Shown piece after piece: positions 1-6,861 of a stretch of 12,220 nucleotides of DNA (its first letter is position 1; the number at the start of each line of letters is the position of its first letter). Source of the DNA: an uncultured Clostridia bacterium (GTDB lineage Bacteria > Bacillota_A > Clostridia > TANB77 > CAG-508). Where the stretch lies: contig CALXSA010000040.1 in NCBI GenBank assembly GCA_944390995.1, positions 1-12,220 on the forward strand. Reading direction: 5' to 3'. Position numbers and translations under genes: made by a program. The notes beneath the pieces were generated by a model. The model saw only the letters and a list, made by a program, of their open reading frames with translations, had not been told where the DNA came from and ran no database searches.

Positions 1-326
1 ATTTCCTCTTGCCTTATATCCTTTTTTTGCTTTTCTAATATGTACTTCATAATGTCAAACTGCAAAAACTCCATCACCTTTCTGCCGTTTATAACCATGA
101 TGTAATCGTGCATCATTTGGCAAATTTCTTCTTTATATTTCGCCAAATCTTCCGAAAACACTAGCGTATCAATCTTTAATTTATGTATGTATTTTATAAG
201 CTTGTTCTTTATTCTACTTTTCTCTTTGTCGTAAATCGAAATCACATAGTTGTTTTCAAAATTATTAACTTCAAGCCCTTGAAAAAAACTTGTCTTTTTT
301 TCTTCCTTAATATATGCAATTGTCAT
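1..326 (-). CDS. Hypothetical protein, N-terminal part only (runs off left edge)
   Basis: An open frame reads from an ATG at 326 without a stop to the window edge, giving about 108 residues of the N-terminus. A strong AGGAGG ribosome binding site (333-338) lies six bases before the ATG, so the start is secure. The protein begins MTIAYIKEEKKTSFF and is rich in Lys, Ile, Tyr and Glu, with no signal peptide, membrane segment or recognisable catalytic motif, so it is probably cytoplasmic. I do not recognise the family. It is separated from the upstream glycosidase gene by a good terminator (399-448), so it may have its own promoter, but I see no convincing one in 339-398. The function is unknown; the reality of the gene is well supported by start, frame and composition. 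Confidence 0.75.
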   Translation of the reverse strand, partial: MTIAYIKEEKKTSFFQGLEVNNFENNYVISIYDKEKSRIKNKLIKYIHKLKIDTLVFSEDLAKYKEEICQMMHDYIMVINGRKVMEFLQFDIMKYILEKQKKDIRQEE

Positions 327-398
327 TTCGTACCTCCTTTTAACTACTGCTCAGTAATCTAAGCATGCTCCCGAAACCATTTAAGCGTACTTCCACAC

Positions 399-448
399 AA
401 AAAAGCCCACATAAATATATCTTGTCTAATTATATTTATGTGAGCTTT
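399..448 (-). terminator. Rho-independent terminator after the glycosidase gene
   Basis: An 18-bp inverted repeat (402-419 with 431-448, one G-U type mismatch, 11-base loop) is followed on the minus strand by six T residues (complement of 399-404). It lies about 90 bases beyond the stop codon of the minus-strand family 18 glycosidase and should end that transcript before the next gene. Confidence 0.85.
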
Positions 449-539
449 AATTTATTCATATTTCATAAAACTTCATGTATCTATAGCAAACTTCCATACA
501 CAATACATATTGTATAAACTCATTTGCTGCCAGCGTTTC

Positions 540-2231
540 CTACTCTACTCCCAATGCTTCTGAAATAACATTCCAAAGTGTGTCTGGTTCTCTATCTTTT
601 TCCCAATATGCTGCTCCTGCCAATTTGTATTCACTGATTAATGAAAGTTTGGCTTTTATAGATTCTTCGTCCTCTACCCAAATCTTATTCGTAACACCAT
701 CTTGCACAAACTCTATGTAGTACTGTTTCAAATCGTCGTCCCATGTCCTGCTTGCACCTTCAGGCACTATTTCTTCAATACTTTTCATGTCAATAGTCGA
801 ACTCTCTATTTCTCCATTGTGTTCTTCCCACACTCTAGTGTAGAAAGGAACTCCAAGTATTAATTTTTCAGCTTGAACGCCTTCTTGTCCCAAAAACTTC
901 TCCACATTTGCTTTAACCCAGTTGTATCCCGCTGTTGTACCTTCCTCTGGTGAAGAAATTCCATTTTGGTCATATGCCATAAATACTATGTAATCAGCTA
1001 CATCTCCAATTACATTTCTATCAAAGCAGAGTGACCATTCTGGGCTTCCGTCTGGTGCTGTAACATCTACAGAAAGCACTGTTCCAAGTTCTGCTAGTCT
1101 AGGTTTAAGTTCTATTATAAATCTTGAGAACAGGTCTTTGTCCTCCTCGTACATATACTCAAAGTCTATATTAATTCCATCCAAATCATACTTTAGCACT
1201 AGGCTTACAATATTTTCTATTAAAGTCTGCCTCAAGTTGTAGTCCCTCATTATTTCCGCCGTAGTCTCTATATACGAATTGTTTGAAACAATCGGCCATA
1301 CCTTGTCTCCATTAGAATGAGCCCATTCCACATATTTCTTGCCTTCTTCTCCTGCATTATCTGTAATTTCGCCTTTCCCTTCATCTACCAAAGAGAAGAA
1401 CGATGGGCTTACTACATTTACGCCTTTAATGTTAGTTCCTGTTCTATCTGGTGCATACACATACTCCGAATAATAGTCCCAAACCATGCTAATATTGCCT
1501 TCAATCTGCTTTTCAGGCTCTATAGCTTCTCTTACAGTGTACTCATTTACTAAAGTATTTTCTTTTACATACCCTAATTTGCCTGTATCTGTTCTAACTT
1601 CAATCCATCCATCTTGTGGCTCTGCTGCAATCGTTACAGTTTCGCCCTGTTCAATTTTGTCAACATCTCTCGAAAATACAGTTGGATACGCTTTTACTCC
1701 ATTATCCTTCCTGCTATCTGCAACAACTTGTTCTCTGTCCTTCGAATCCACAGTTATTGTATCAGATGACTCAATATAGCTGATTTCCACATTATACACA
1801 TTTGTCAAATTTGAGAAAGGAATGTAATATGTGTCATTCTCCTGAAAAACACTTCCAGACATTTCTACTCGCGAGCCATTGTTAGTAACAAAATTTTCTC
1901 CTACCACCATGCTTGCAATCTGGTTGTCAGAAGTCGTAATTATTTGGTTTGTATTCTGTTCATAGTATATATATGGGTCAAAGAAATTTTCAATATCTTC
2001 TTTAGATATATATATTATTCCATCCCTTATTATCAGCTCTTGCTTCAAATCTGCTGTAACATTGCTGTTGTTTATTACCAAGTTGGTTTTGTCTGCTATA
2101 TCAGTGTTTCTATAGTTTGGCGCAACTTTTAGCACAAAGAAAACTATTCCCAAAAATATTGCCACAACTATTATTTTACTAAAAATTTTGCTTTTTACTT
2201 TTTCTTCTTCTCTTTTTGCTCTCCTTGACAT
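540..2231 (-). CDS. Membrane-anchored glycosyl hydrolase family 18 protein (YaaH/SleL-like) with copper-amine-oxidase-type N-domain and SH3 domain
   Basis: This 563-residue protein probably cleaves a beta-1,4-linked N-acetylglucosamine polymer at the cell envelope, most likely peptidoglycan or spore cortex, as YaaH/SleL-type enzymes do; the substrate is inferred. After a basic N-terminus (MSRRAKREEEKVK) there is one membrane segment at about residues 18-36. Residues about 50-165 resemble the copper amine oxidase N-terminal-like domain, 180-235 look like a bacterial SH3 domain, and 245-560 form the GH18 barrel. The family signature DGINIDFE is at 351-358, making Glu358 the predicted proton donor, and the supporting motif MAYDQ is at 418-422, with AYWEKD at 541-546. 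The start is fixed by AAGGAG at 2239-2244, seven bases before the ATG. It has its own promoter (2268-2296) and terminator, so it appears monocistronic. Family assignment is firm; a role in spore germination is only one possibility. Confidence 0.92.
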   Translation of the reverse strand: MSRRAKREEEKVKSKIFSKIIVVAIFLGIVFFVLKVAPNYRNTDIADKTNLVINNSNVTADLKQELIIRDGIIYISKEDIENFFDPYIYYEQNTNQIITTSDNQIASMVVGENFVTNNGSRVEMSGSVFQENDTYYIPFSNLTNVYNVEISYIESSDTITVDSKDREQVVADSRKDNGVKAYPTVFSRDVDKIEQGETVTIAAEPQDGWIEVRTDTGKLGYVKENTLVNEYTVREAIEPEKQIEGNISMVWDYYSEYVYAPDRTGTNIKGVNVVSPSFFSLVDEGKGEITDNAGEEGKKYVEWAHSNGDKVWPIVSNNSYIETTAEIMRDYNLRQTLIENIVSLVLKYDLDGINIDFEYMYEEDKDLFSRFIIELKPRLAELGTVLSVDVTAPDGSPEWSLCFDRNVIGDVADYIVFMAYDQNGISSPEEGTTAGYNWVKANVEKFLGQEGVQAEKLILGVPFYTRVWEEHNGEIESSTIDMKSIEEIVPEGASRTWDDDLKQYYIEFVQDGVTNKIWVEDEESIKAKLSLISEYKLAGAAYWEKDREPDTLWNVISEALGVE

Positions 2232-2267
2232 TTTTTATCTCCTTGTTTTTTTATTTGCTACGGCTAA

Positions 2268-2296
2268 ACTATATCATAAAACTGGTTCCATTGCAA
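2268..2296 (-). promoter_or_regulatory. Sigma-A-like promoter of the glycosidase gene
   Basis: On the minus strand a -35 box TTGCAA (2291-2296) and a -10 box TATAGT (2268-2273) are separated by exactly 17 bases, about 37 bases ahead of the glycosidase start codon. It lies back to back with the plus-strand promoter at 2319-2347. Confidence 0.6.
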
Positions 2297-2318
2297 CAGA
2301 AAAATTTTCTATTTTGTA

Positions 2319-2347
2319 TTGACATGGAAAAAAATTATATATATAAT
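2319..2347 (+). promoter_or_regulatory. Perfect consensus sigma-A promoter of the MutS domain I gene
   Basis: TTGACA (2319-2324), a 17-base spacer and TATAAT (2342-2347) match the housekeeping consensus in every position. Transcription should start near 2354, giving a leader of about 150 bases before the coding region. Confidence 0.85.
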
Positions 2348-2353
2348 GGGTGT

Positions 2354-2503
2354 GTCGAATTTTATATTTTTATATAGTTGTGCCTTATTCTCGTATCTGG
2401 CACTTTTTTGCATATTTTGATGCAATGTGTAATAGAAGATTCGTCTTCTATTACACCAAATTATTTTTTTGAAAAGTGTATGCTTATGAATTTATAAGGA
2501 GGT
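2354..2503 (+). ncRNA. Leader RNA with three tandem hairpins; possible attenuator or short terminated RNA
   Basis: Between the consensus promoter and the coding frame lie three nearly adjoining stem-loops. The first is GTGCC/GGCAC (2380-2403), followed by six T residues. The second is TTGCAT/ATGCAA (2408-2425). The third is a perfect 13-bp stem with a TTCG loop (2427-2456), followed after seven bases by a run of seven T residues (2464-2470). The third hairpin could end transcription to give an RNA of about 115 bases, or act as an attenuator. A strong ribosome binding site AAGGAGG follows at 2496-2502. I do not match it to a known riboswitch class; the structures are seen, the function is inferred. 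Confidence 0.5.
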
Positions 2504-2507
2504 ATGA

Positions 2508-2939
2508 AAGGGTGCGGGTAAACTATATTCAAAATACGTTGAGCTAAAAAAGAAAGACCCAGATTGTATATATTTTTTCAAGTCTGGTATTTTCTTTTTA
2601 GCACTTCAAGATGACACTAATCGTATTTCTAAAGAGTTAAACTTGAAAGTGGGCAATTTAAGTCCAGATGTAATAAAATGTGGTTTTCCTGTTTCAAGGG
2701 AAGAACATTATTTTAGACTGATTATCGCGAAGGAACTTCCTTTTAAGATAATTGATGAAACATATGGTGTTATAGAAAACTACTCCGATTATATAAATAA
2801 TAATAAATTGAAAAATATTGTTGATAAAATAATTACGTTAGATTTTGATAATATAACATTTAAGGAGGCATACGAAATCCTTTTAAGCACAAGTGCTTCT
2901 TTAAAAGAAATCTACAAAAATAATTCCAAGGCAGAATGA
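2508..2939 (+). CDS. Small stand-alone MutS domain I-like protein; start codon unresolved
   Basis: The frame is open from just after a TGA at 2505 to the TGA ending at 2939, about 143 codons. Its start (residues reading YVELKKKDPDCIYFFKSG) looks like the N-terminal mismatch-recognition domain of MutS, where FFK.GIFF matches the segment that normally reads FFRLGDFYE, and KCGFPVS matches the later CGVPYH region. The other MutS domains, including the ATPase, are absent, so a mismatch repair role is doubtful. No ATG, GTG or TTG exists in this frame until a TTG at 2643, which lacks a ribosome binding site and would cut off conserved residues. The only ATG next to AAGGAGG (2504) is one base out of frame and stops after five codons. 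This could be a frameshift mutation, a sequence error or recoding. It has its own promoter and hairpin leader. Confidence 0.7.
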   Translation, partial: KGAGKLYSKYVELKKKDPDCIYFFKSGIFFLALQDDTNRISKELNLKVGNLSPDVIKCGFPVSREEHYFRLIIAKELPFKIIDETYGVIENYSDYINNNKLKNIVDKIITLDFDNITFKEAYEILLSTSASLKEIYKNNSKAE

Positions 2940-2948
2940 CTCTGCCTT
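2928..2948. terminator. Bidirectional terminator between converging genes
   Basis: An 8-bp perfect stem AAGGCAGA/TCTGCCTT (2928-2935 with 2941-2948) with a five-base loop overlaps the stop codon of the MutS domain I gene and lies eight bases beyond the stop of the small membrane protein on the other strand. Both flanks are T-rich rather than pure T runs, so efficiency is uncertain. Confidence 0.55.
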
Positions 2949-2955
2949 CTATTAT

Positions 2956-3138
2956 TTAAAAGTAAATTATTAATGCTCCAATTATTGCAATAACAAAACC
3001 TAGTATTTTCAAGCCCCACGCAGCTTGGTTCTGGTCTCCAAACCCGAATAATTTTTTTGTAAGAATTCTCGCATCATACACTATTATAACTCCAATTAGT
3101 GCCATTATTAGTGCTATGCAGTTAATAGCCATTTCCAT
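2956..3138 (-). CDS. Small two-segment membrane protein, unknown function
   Basis: This encodes about 60 residues with two hydrophobic segments (about residues 4-20 and 41-59 from the chosen start) joined by a short charged loop that contains DARILTKKLFG and DQNQAAWG. It is therefore predicted to be a hairpin in the cytoplasmic membrane. The open frame extends to a GTG at 3150, but that codon overlaps the AAGGAG motif. The ATG at 3138, 11 bases after this motif, is the better start; with the GTG the protein would be 64 residues. I do not recognise a named family. It lies downstream of the epimerase gene on the same strand with a gap of about 100 bases, so the two could be co-transcribed. Confidence 0.65.
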   Translation of the reverse strand: MEMAINCIALIMALIGVIIVYDARILTKKLFGFGDQNQAAWGLKILGFVIAIIGALIIYF

Positions 3139-3234
3139 AGAAAACTTCACTCCTTCCTAAGGTGATGTTATCTCTCTGCAATAATAGAATTTCAATTGCA
3201 ATTTATTAAAGTTGGTTTCTTCAAAGCAACTTTG

Positions 3235-4107
3235 CTAATTAAAAAATTCTACTGTGTACTTGCATTCAAAAGTTTCTTTTGGCTTTAGTGATAAAATATC
3301 TTGTTTTTGTATGAACACCCCTGTGCTCTTTATTGTATCGGCTGTTGAGTACCATGGCTCAATACAAATGAACGGCGCATTTGGTTTAGACCATACACCC
3401 AAATATGGAAAGCCTGTGAAATCAAGCGTAAGAAGTGTTTTTCCTGTAGCTTTATTTTTCAGACTAATTTTATTTGAGGTTATTCCCTTCATAATAAGTG
3501 CATCATTGTTAAAAGTATCTGGTCCAATTGCAATTCTTCTTTTATCAAGCATGTTGTTTCTTGCATACTCTGTTCCAATTAAGCCATCTACTAAGTATAA
3601 AAAGTGTATTTTGTCTTCATCTTCCTCAAATTCTAGATAATAGTTGCCTTTTTTTAGTTCCTCTTGGTCTATTTTGAACGCTGGATGCCCACCAATTCCA
3701 AATGGAAGCGTCGCATCTCCAGTATTTATAACTTTATAAATTGTTGTTAATTTATTCTCATCTAATCTATATGTTGTGTAAAGCTCAAAGTCGTAAGGAT
3801 ATTTGTTCTGCGTAATCTTATTGCTTTTTAAAACATATGAATGAAAATTATCCAATTTAGTAATTGGTTCAAATTCGAAATCTCTAGCAAACCCATGTTG
3901 TGGCATTTCATAAATTCTGCCATTTATGATGGTTTGATTTTTCTTTAGCTTACCTACTACAGGGAATAAAACTGGCCAATGTCTTTTCCAATACACTTTG
4001 CCATTCTCATCTACGCAGTCTAAACCCTGATGGATTTTTTCTTCGCCATCTAACTTAAAACTTACCAGTTCTCCACCCATTTTTGAGGTTAGCATCTTAG
4101 CATACAT
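3235..4107 (-). CDS. Aldose 1-epimerase family protein (LacX-like)
   Basis: This 290-residue cytoplasmic enzyme belongs to the galactose mutarotase-like fold, LacX branch, which interconverts the alpha and beta anomers of an aldose; the exact sugar cannot be read from the sequence. Typical features are WPVLFPVVGKL at 44-54, QHGFARDF at 70-77 with the conserved His71, FGIGGHPAF at 136-144 with His141, and the catalytic-type acid Glu250 in CIEPW. The length fits the family. The ATG is preceded by GGGAG about nine to ten bases upstream. A strong promoter (4152-4180) sits just ahead. No sugar operon surrounds it, so its pathway stays open. Its 3' flank contains only a weak 7-bp hairpin (3208-3233), so transcription may continue into the small membrane protein gene. 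Confidence 0.9.
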   Translation of the reverse strand: MYAKMLTSKMGGELVSFKLDGEEKIHQGLDCVDENGKVYWKRHWPVLFPVVGKLKKNQTIINGRIYEMPQHGFARDFEFEPITKLDNFHSYVLKSNKITQNKYPYDFELYTTYRLDENKLTTIYKVINTGDATLPFGIGGHPAFKIDQEELKKGNYYLEFEEDEDKIHFLYLVDGLIGTEYARNNMLDKRRIAIGPDTFNNDALIMKGITSNKISLKNKATGKTLLTLDFTGFPYLGVWSKPNAPFICIEPWYSTADTIKSTGVFIQKQDILSLKPKETFECKYTVEFFN

Positions 4108-4151
4108 TTATGTTCTCTCCCATCTTACAAAATTCTACAAAATTCATATAT

Positions 4152-4180
4152 ATAATATTGTGTTTTTATGTAAATGTCAA
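4152..4180 (-). promoter_or_regulatory. Sigma-A-like promoter of the aldose epimerase gene
   Basis: The minus strand carries TTGACA (4175-4180), a 17-base spacer and TATTAT (4152-4157), about 45 bases before the epimerase ATG. Only one position departs from the consensus. Confidence 0.8.
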
Positions 4181-4214
4181 TAGTTTTCCACTATTTTAAA
4201 AAAATTTTGGCTAC

Positions 4215-4584
4215 AGAATAATGGTTTTATATAAAATGTGCATTACAAAGCAAGGTATATGTATATTTATTCGAATTTTTTGTACCTTACCGTTCGAAAC
4301 CATCTAAGCACAAATTGAGTATAAAAAGAGTTCTGATATGAGCCATCAGCTAAACGAGAGCAATAATAAGAACCTGACCCTACTAAGCAATCTTAGATTG
4401 CAAGTAGGGTACCCCAGAACCTTGTTGTCCAAGACAATAAAGTGACGTAGATTATGTGCTAGGTTTCTCGAATTCGCACTCGCATTTTCAATGCTCGTTT
4501 GGTCGCTGCGCGGTACTTCAAAATGTCTCAAAATATACATATACCTTGCTTTAGAATACGTAGAAATACAAAAAACATTATTCT
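4215..4584. repeat. 370-bp foldback element with long imperfect inverted ends (MITE-like or structured RNA)
   Basis: The ends of this non-coding stretch pair with each other. AGAATAATG (4215-4223) matches 4576-4584, a perfect 22-bp repeat matches 4247-4268 with 4531-4552, and GTACC (4282-4286) matches 4512-4516. The unpaired parts between them are almost symmetrical (18/18 and 13/14 bases), as expected for long decayed terminal inverted repeats or one extended helix. The interior holds further stem-loops: 4333-4349, 4378-4409 (7 bp plus 6 bp, three-base loop), 4421-4433 and 4482-4494. No coding frame is credible. It sits 11 bases after the recG stop codon. I found no clear target-site duplication. 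It may be a non-autonomous mobile element or a structured RNA; I cannot decide from one copy. Confidence 0.6.
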
Positions 4585-4595
4585 TCCGCAACAAA

Positions 4596-6626
4596 TTAAA
4601 TGCTAATTCTGTCCTTAAACTTCTCATTTACTAATTCATGTAGTTTTTTGTTCTCCTCTTTTTGCAAGCTTGGGTCTGTTTGTTCAATCTGGGCTGATAG
4701 CCCCTGTACTTCTTTTAAAATTGATACATCTTCAAACAAGTTTGCAATCTTGAATTCCGGAAGTCCGTGCTGTCTAGTTCCGAAGAATTCTCCTGAGCCT
4801 CTAAGCTCTAGGTCTTTTTCCGCCACAATAAAGCCGTTGTCCGTGTCTTTCATAATTTTCATTCTCTCTCTTGTTGTCTTAGAGTTTCCTTCATAAACCA
4901 AAATGCAATATGATTGATACTCTCCTCTACCTACTCTGCCTCTAAGCTGGTGAAGTTGCGCTAGTCCAAAGTGCTCTGCATTTTGCACAACCATTATATT
5001 TGCATTTGGTACATTAACACCAACCTCAATAACCGTGGTAGAAACTAATATTTGTATCTCTCCATCTTTGAATTTATGCATAATTTCGTCTTTTTCTTTT
5101 TGCTTCATTTTTCCGTGTAAATACTCCACTCTAAACTCCGGAAATACAGTATCTTTGTATTTTTCTGCAATTTCCATAACAGATTTAAAATTGTCAAACT
5201 CCTCGCTATCTTCTACTAAAGGACACACAACATAGGCTTGTCTGCCACTTTGCACGTTAGAGCGAATGAACTCCTCTACTCGCCTTTCATAGTTTTTGGT
5301 GACAGGGTAAGTTTCAATCTTTTTTCTGTTTGGTGGTAGCTCATCTATAATTGAAATGTCTAGGTCTCCGTACAAAATTAACGCCAATGTCCTTGGTATT
5401 GGAGTTGCAGTCATAACAAGCACATCTGGGTTTGCTCCTTTTGAAACAATATTTGCTCTCTGCCTTACGCCAAATCTGTGTTGCTCGTCTGTAACTACAA
5501 GCCCTAAGTTTTTAAACTCCACATCTTCCACAATAAGGGCATGAGTTCCTATTAAAACATCTATTTCTCCATTTTTTAGTTGGTCTAGCACCTCATTTCT
5601 TTTCTTTGCTCTCATTCCTCCTAGCAGCAATTCACATTTCACCCCAAATTTATTCAAAATATTTGTGAACTCTTGCATATGCTGTTCGGCAAGTATTGCA
5701 GTCGGTGCCATTATTGCCGACTGATACCCGCTTTTTGCAGCCTTGTATGCAGCAATAATTGACACAATTGTTTTGCCTGAACCCACATCTCCTTGAAGCA
5801 ATCTGTTCATCGGCTTGTTTGACTCCATGTCGCCATCTATTTCTTCCAGTACCCTTAGCTGCGCATTTGTTAGCCTAAATGGCAATGAATTGATTACGTC
5901 CGACATTTTTACATTTTTGTCAAAAACTATTCCATCTGTTTCTTGCACATATCTAGACTTCAGGCTAGATAGTGCTAGTTGCACTGTAAGCAACTCCTCA
6001 AAAACAAACCTTCTTCTGGCTTTGCTGTAGTTTTCAAAACTCGTCGGAAAATGAATTTGCTTTAATGCAGTGTTGATTTCCTCTAAGTTGTATGCTTTTA
6101 AAATGTACTCAGGTATTGTTTCCTCTAATTGTCCCAAAACTAGTTTAAGCCCATTTTCTATAATGCTTCGCAACTTATTTTGAGAAAGCTTGTATGTAAG
6201 AGGATAAATTGGAATAATCTTTCCTGTGTTTTTATTTAGCCCCTCTTTGTCAAAAACAGGCCTTGCCATTTCTATTCTTCCATATTTTACACTCACTTTC
6301 CCATAGAATTGGTACCTTTCCCCTACTTTAAACTTATTTTTTAAGTAGGTTTGATTAAACCAAGTTAGTACACAATCTCCAGTCTCATCGCGCACAAGCA
6401 TTTTCAGCATGACTTTATTTCTTGCAAACCTGGTTTCATTCATCTGACTTGCACAGATCACATCTATTAAAGCTTCTTCTCCATCTACAAGCTCATTTAT
6501 CTTTTTGGGTTTGCTTCTATCCTCATAATTTCGTGGGAAGAAAGTAATTAAATCTCCCAAAGTGTTAATTCCAAGCTTTTGCAAAAGTGGTAGGTTGTTT
6601 GGGCCAACTCCTTTTACAAACTGCAC
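4596..6626 (-). CDS. recG: ATP-dependent DNA helicase RecG
   Basis: RecG is a monomeric double-strand DNA translocase that remodels stalled forks and Holliday junctions in the cytoplasm. The 676 residues cover nearly the full family length. There is the N-terminal region with VKGVGP (about 4-9) and FPRNYEDRS, an OB-fold wedge domain at about 50-130, then the helicase core: Walker A GDVGSGKT (279-286), DEQH (380-383), TATPIPRT (406-413) and the motif VI region [10 protein letters not shown] (559-568). The C-terminal [12 protein letters not shown] segment is typical. The in-frame start is a GTG at 6626 that is preceded by GGGAG only one base away. A much better signal, GGAGGAG with an ATG at 6648, is out of frame by one base; removing the T at 6627 would give [16 protein letters not shown], a typical RecG start. 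So the 5' end is either a real frameshift, a sequence error, or the GTG is used. Confidence 0.95.
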   Translation of the reverse strand: MQFVKGVGPNNLPLLQKLGINTLGDLITFFPRNYEDRSKPKKINELVDGEEALIDVICASQMNETRFARNKVMLKMLVRDETGDCVLTWFNQTYLKNKFKVGERYQFYGKVSVKYGRIEMARPVFDKEGLNKNTGKIIPIYPLTYKLSQNKLRSIIENGLKLVLGQLEETIPEYILKAYNLEEINTALKQIHFPTSFENYSKARRRFVFEELLTVQLALSSLKSRYVQETDGIVFDKNVKMSDVINSLPFRLTNAQLRVLEEIDGDMESNKPMNRLLQGDVGSGKTIVSIIAAYKAAKSGYQSAIMAPTAILAEQHMQEFTNILNKFGVKCELLLGGMRAKKRNEVLDQLKNGEIDVLIGTHALIVEDVEFKNLGLVVTDEQHRFGVRQRANIVSKGANPDVLVMTATPIPRTLALILYGDLDISIIDELPPNRKKIETYPVTKNYERRVEEFIRSNVQSGRQAYVVCPLVEDSEEFDNFKSVMEIAEKYKDTVFPEFRVEYLHGKMKQKEKDEIMHKFKDGEIQILVSTTVIEVGVNVPNANIMVVQNAEHFGLAQLHQLRGRVGRGEYQSYCILVYEGNSKTTRERMKIMKDTDNGFIVAEKDLELRGSGEFFGTRQHGLPEFKIANLFEDVSILKEVQGLSAQIEQTDPSLQKEENKKLHELVNEKFKDRISI

Positions 6627-6680
6627 ACTCCCGTGTTAAATCAACCATAATCTCCTCCGTTTATTCATACATTTGTTCAT

Positions 6681-6709
6681 ATTTTACTATACTTAAAAAA
6701 ATAAAGCAA
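6681..6709 (-). promoter_or_regulatory. Probable recG promoter
   Basis: On the minus strand TTGCTT (6704-6709) and TAAAAT (6681-6686) are spaced by 17 bases and lie about 35 bases before the ribosome binding site of recG. The -35 box is a partial match, so confidence is moderate. Confidence 0.5.
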
Positions 6710-6752
6710 GTGAAAGTTCCAATGAGTATCTTGTTTTTTGAAGTATGTCTCC

Positions 6753-6796
6753 ACATTAAAGAAACAGAAGGCATTCATAATTTTTACCTTCTGTTT
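6753..6796 (-). terminator. Terminator after the surface protein gene
   Basis: A perfect 10-bp stem (6762-6771 with 6787-6796, 15-base loop) is followed on the minus strand by a T-rich stretch TTTCTTTAAT. It lies about 65 bases past the stop codon of the large surface protein and ahead of the recG promoter, so recG is transcribed separately. Confidence 0.65.
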
Positions 6797-6861
6797 TATC
6801 TGAGTTTAATTAATTCCATATTTCAGCCATTCATACGCCCCAAATACTTCTGTGTAAAGTT

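Noticed and set aside
372..386. Shared 15-base motif CGAAACCATYTAAGC also at 4295-4309 in the foldback element
   Set aside because: Only 14 of 15 bases agree and the flanks do not align, so chance or a tiny remnant cannot be distinguished.
3208..3233. 7-bp hairpin after the aldose epimerase as a terminator
   Set aside because: The stem is short and AT-rich and no T run follows it on the minus strand.
4346..4627. 93-residue minus-strand open frame overlapping the end of recG
   Set aside because: It begins inside recG in another frame, has no ribosome binding site, and runs through the hairpin-rich foldback element, so it is a chance frame.
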